Shown here: positions 61,645-64,000 of the stretch, piece by piece
Layout: each line of letters opens with the position of its first letter
Numbering within the stretch: the stretch's first letter is position 1
DNA from: Martensiomyces pterosporus
Taxonomy: Eukaryota > Kickxellomycota > Kickxellomycetes > Kickxellales > Kickxellaceae
Assembly (NCBI GenBank): GCA_025201845.1
Contig: MU604016.1
Location: 1-64,000, forward strand
DNA length: 64,000 bases
Direction of reading: 5' to 3'
Program-made: the position numbers and the translations under genes
The notes under the pieces: generated by a model
The model's database searches: none
Told to the model about the DNA's origin: nothing
The model's input: the letters and a program-made list of their open reading frames with translations, nothing else

Positions 61645-64000
61645 ATGGGAATTCCCAAGTTCTTTCGCTGGCTCGGAGGCCGCTACCCGCTCGTCTGCGA
61701 GCATGTCAGAGACGACAACATCCCCGAGTTCGACAACCTGTACCTGGACATGAATGGCATCATCCATAACTGCACGCACCCAAAGGACGGCGAGCTTGCA
61801 GCGCCGTCAACCGACGAGCTGCGGTTCCTTGCAATCTTCAACTACATCGACTTTTTGTTCAACAAGATCCGCCCCCAAAAGGTCTTTTTCCTGGGCATCG
61901 ACGGCGTTGCTCCTCGCGCCAAGATGAACGAGCAGCGCGCGCGCCGCTTCCGCACGGCCAAGGAGCTGGAGGAGCTGCACGCCAAGGAGGTCAGAGAGCG
62001 CAGGGCGAACGGCGAGGACGTCAGACCCGAGGAGGAGGAGGAGCTTGCCGGAGACCGGTTTGACCCGACGTGCATCACGCCCGGAACCGCGTTCATGGAA
62101 AAGCTCACCGAAGCCCTGCGCTATTACATCAACAAGCGCGTGTCGGAGGATGCAAACTGGCGCAAGCCAAAGATCATCCTCAGCGCGCCAAACGTTGCTG
62201 GCGAGGGCGAGCACAAGATCATGGACTACATCCGCTTCTCGCGCGCCCAGCCCGGATACCACCCCAACGTCCGCCACTGCCTGTATGGCCTCGATGCGGA
62301 CCTTATCATGCTGGGCCTGCTGAGCCACGAGCCGCACTTTTCGCTGCTGCGCGAGGAGGTTCTGTTTGGTGCGCGCGCGCGCAAGGGCTCGGCCTCGTCC
62401 GACCCGGCCATGCAGTCATTCTACCTGCTGCACATCTCCACCTTGCGCGACTACTTGGACCACGAGTTTGGCGGCTTGGCCGCTGAGCTTGGCCGCTCGC
62501 CCCAGTACGCCGCGCTCGAGAATGGCGACCTGGCCTGTGCGCCGAGCGAAGGGGCAGCGGATGAGAACGCGTTTGACCTCGAGCGCATCATCGACGACTT
62601 TGTGCTCATGATCATGCTTGTTGGCAACGACTTTTTGCCGAACCTGCCAAAGCTTGCAATCAACAGCGGCGCCCTGAACTTTATGTTTGCCACATACGCC
62701 CGCATTCGCCCGTCCCTTGGCGGGTACCTTCACGACAACGGCATCCTGAACCTGGGTCGTCTGGAGGCGTTTCTGCGCGAGATCTCAAAGTTTGAGGTCG
62801 ACTCGTTCAAGCTGGAGGTTGAGAACCACCAGTGGTACCAGGTGTACAAGCACAAGATCGCCATGCGCGGCGACGCCCCTGACGAGCCGAGCGCCGTCCA
62901 ATCCTCGGCTAACAGCAGCAGCAACAGCAACAGCAAGGGCCGCAGAAAGCAAAGAGGCCGGCCGAGCAACAAGGACGCCTCCTTTGAGTTTGACCTCCCC
63001 GACAGCTTTGACTCTGCGCTCGGGGAAGCGACTCTTCCGATCGACGGGGGGAAGCTTGTGATCTCAAGGAGCCAGCAAGCGATGCTTGATCTCATCCGCA
63101 AGTTTGCCGTGCGCGCACTGCCCAAGGTGTCTGCAGCAAGCCACAAGGTTCAGATGCAGTTTCTGCCGGGCCCTGCGTCTGCCTTGGACAACCTCGTGGT
63201 GACCAGAGCAGCCAGCCTGCTCGGCCTTCATGTCGGGCATGAGTACACGCACGACGGCTCCATGTCGCTCTACGTGGCTGCTGGCAGCGCAAGGGCGATT
63301 GCCAAGCTAGAGCTCGAGGACAACGAGTCCACTGCCGGCGAGTCGTCGGTCTCGGGCAGCAACTACAACAGCAGAGGTAGCCCGTCGCCGTATGCTCTGC
63401 TGGGCGCGCTGGAGGACACGAGCGACATCGAAGATGAGAGCGGCGCCCACGCTGCCAGGCCCAGCAAGAGCGCGGTGCCGGGCTTTGTCAAGAACGTCAG
63501 CGACCCCAGCGATGCAGACGCCGTGTCTGCGTATGTTGACGAGTGCCTGGGCGAGTTTGACGACGTTGCTGTTGTGCCTGACGACAGGCTGGACATGTAC
63601 ACGAGGAAGGGAGACGTCAGCGATTTCTGGCAGCGCTTTGAGATCTGGAAGGCGGGCTACTACAAGGAAAAGCTTGGCATCGCCTACGCCATTCCAGACG
63701 TCACCAAGGACGCCGCTGGAGACGGAGTGGTGGTTTCTGCTGCGGGACAAGCGTTCCGCCCCCCGCCCTCGACCGTCGAGCCCATGTGCCGGGCATACGT
63801 TGCAACCCTGCAGTGGGTGCTTTTGTACTACTACCACGGCTGCCAGTCGTGGACATGGTACTACCCCTACCACTACGCGCCCTGCATCAGCGACATGTGC
63901 GCAAACCTGGCTGCGTACAGGGTCGAGGGATTTGCGAACGACGAGCCCTACACGCCCTACGAGCAGCTCATGTCGGTGCTGCCCCCGTACAGCCGCAAGC
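61645..64000 (+). CDS. XRN1: 5'-3' exoribonuclease Xrn1, 3' end outside window
   Basis: At least 785 codons, still open at the window end. The cytoplasmic Mg-dependent exonuclease degrades decapped mRNA. It starts MGIPKFFRWLGGRYPLVCE; Xrn1 rather than Rat1 is supported by the close match to the Xrn1 N-terminus (IPEFDNLYLDMNGIIHNCTHP with Asp35) and the cytoplasmic-type spacing. Catalytic acidic residues are in DMNG, DGVAPRAK, GEGEHKIM and YGLDADLIML. A basic Ser/Asn/Lys insert lies near residue 425 (SSNSNSKGRRKQRGRPS). The block WRWYYPYHYAP-type (here TWYYPYHYAPCISDM) ends the nuclease core, then EQLMSVLPP. The C-terminal half lies beyond the window. The start is fixed by homology. Confidence 0.96.
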   Translation, partial: MGIPKFFRWLGGRYPLVCEHVRDDNIPEFDNLYLDMNGIIHNCTHPKDGELAAPSTDELRFLAIFNYIDFLFNKIRPQKVFFLGIDGVAPRAKMNEQRARRFRTAKELEELHAKEVRERRANGEDVRPEEEEELAGDRFDPTCITPGTAFMEKLTEALRYYINKRVSEDANWRKPKIILSAPNVAGEGEHKIMDYIRFSRAQPGYHPNVRHCLYGLDADLIMLGLLSHEPHFSLLREEVLFGARARKGSASSDPAMQSFYLLHISTLRDYLDHEFGGLAAELGRSPQYAALENGDLACAPSEGAADENAFDLERIIDDFVLMIMLVGNDFLPNLPKLAINSGALNFMFATYARIRPSLGGYLHDNGILNLGRLEAFLREISKFEVDSFKLEVENHQWYQVYKHKIAMRGDAPDEPSAVQSSANSSSNSNSKGRRKQRGRPSNKDASFEFDLPDSFDSALGEATLPIDGGKLVISRSQQAMLDLIRKFAVRALPKVSAASHKVQMQFLPGPASALDNLVVTRAASLLGLHVGHEYTHDGSMSLYVAAGSARAIAKLELEDNESTAGESSVSGSNYNSRGSPSPYALLGALEDTSDIEDESGAHAARPSKSAVPGFVKNVSDPSDADAVSAYVDECLGEFDDVAVVPDDRLDMYTRKGDVSDFWQRFEIWKAGYYKEKLGIAYAIPDVTKDAAGDGVVVSAAGQAFRPPPSTVEPMCRAYVATLQWVLLYYYHGCQSWTWYYPYHYAPCISDMCANLAAYRVEGFANDEPYTPYEQLMSVLPPYSRK

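Overview
The window is nuclear DNA of a fungus, most likely an early-diverging, non-Dikarya lineage; a Kickxellomycotina-type genome is my best guess from gene content and style, not something I could test. Genes are compact and fairly GC-rich. Introns are few (eight found), with GT...AG ends and mostly GTAAG-type donors. Fungal hallmarks are an Scm3-type centromere chaperone, DUF3712, Mdm31, Gpi18 and Ost4. A VMP1 homologue, a CH-domain STE-type kinase and a LAMTOR2-type roadblock protein argue against a budding yeast.

Layout. 1-4.6 kb: a tRNA-Val(AAC) gene, then about 2.1 kb of apparently non-coding, repeat-bearing DNA and a lone retrotransposon Gag reading frame with no pol. 4.6-16.5 kb: a PHD-JmjC histone demethylase, THOC5 (two exons), TRM1 and DPH5 in a divergent pair, a stretch with a 155-base assembly gap, SCM3/HJURP-like, and a DUF3712 vacuolar membrane protein. 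16.9-26.9 kb: OST4 (a 42-residue gene), an ArfGAP1/Gcs1 homologue (two exons), a small secreted Thr-rich protein, an unrecognised two-exon gene, GPI18, QCR8 and an aldo-keto reductase. 28.3-31.7 kb: two tandem paralogous MFS monocarboxylate-type transporters. 32.6-45 kb: MDM31, a LAMTOR2 homologue with a large insertion, cytosolic-type thiolase ERG10 with a 22-base first exon, ATG4, TAF8 and a SulP-STAS-cNMP transporter. 45.8-64 kb: a CH-kinase-C1 fusion, VMP1 (three exons), a CLIP-170-like CAP-Gly protein, DBP2 with an exceptionally long intron, RBX1, SEC17 and the 5' part of XRN1, which runs off the end.

Most of the window is housekeeping: RNA export, decay and helicase functions (THOC5, XRN1, DBP2), translation-machinery methylation (TRM1, DPH5), secretory and GPI or N-glycan steps (OST4, GPI18, ArfGAP, SEC17), and vacuole or autophagy functions (DUF3712/Tag1-like, LAMTOR2, ATG4, VMP1, Vsb1-like transporter). 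There is no bacterial-style operon, CRISPR array or obvious biosynthetic cluster. The most unusual items are the CH-kinase-C1 protein with a Cys in place of the HRD arginine, the 734-base DBP2 intron, the enlarged LAMTOR2, alternative N-termini in TRM1 and ERG10, and the solo gag. I did not find a convincing new multi-gene system.
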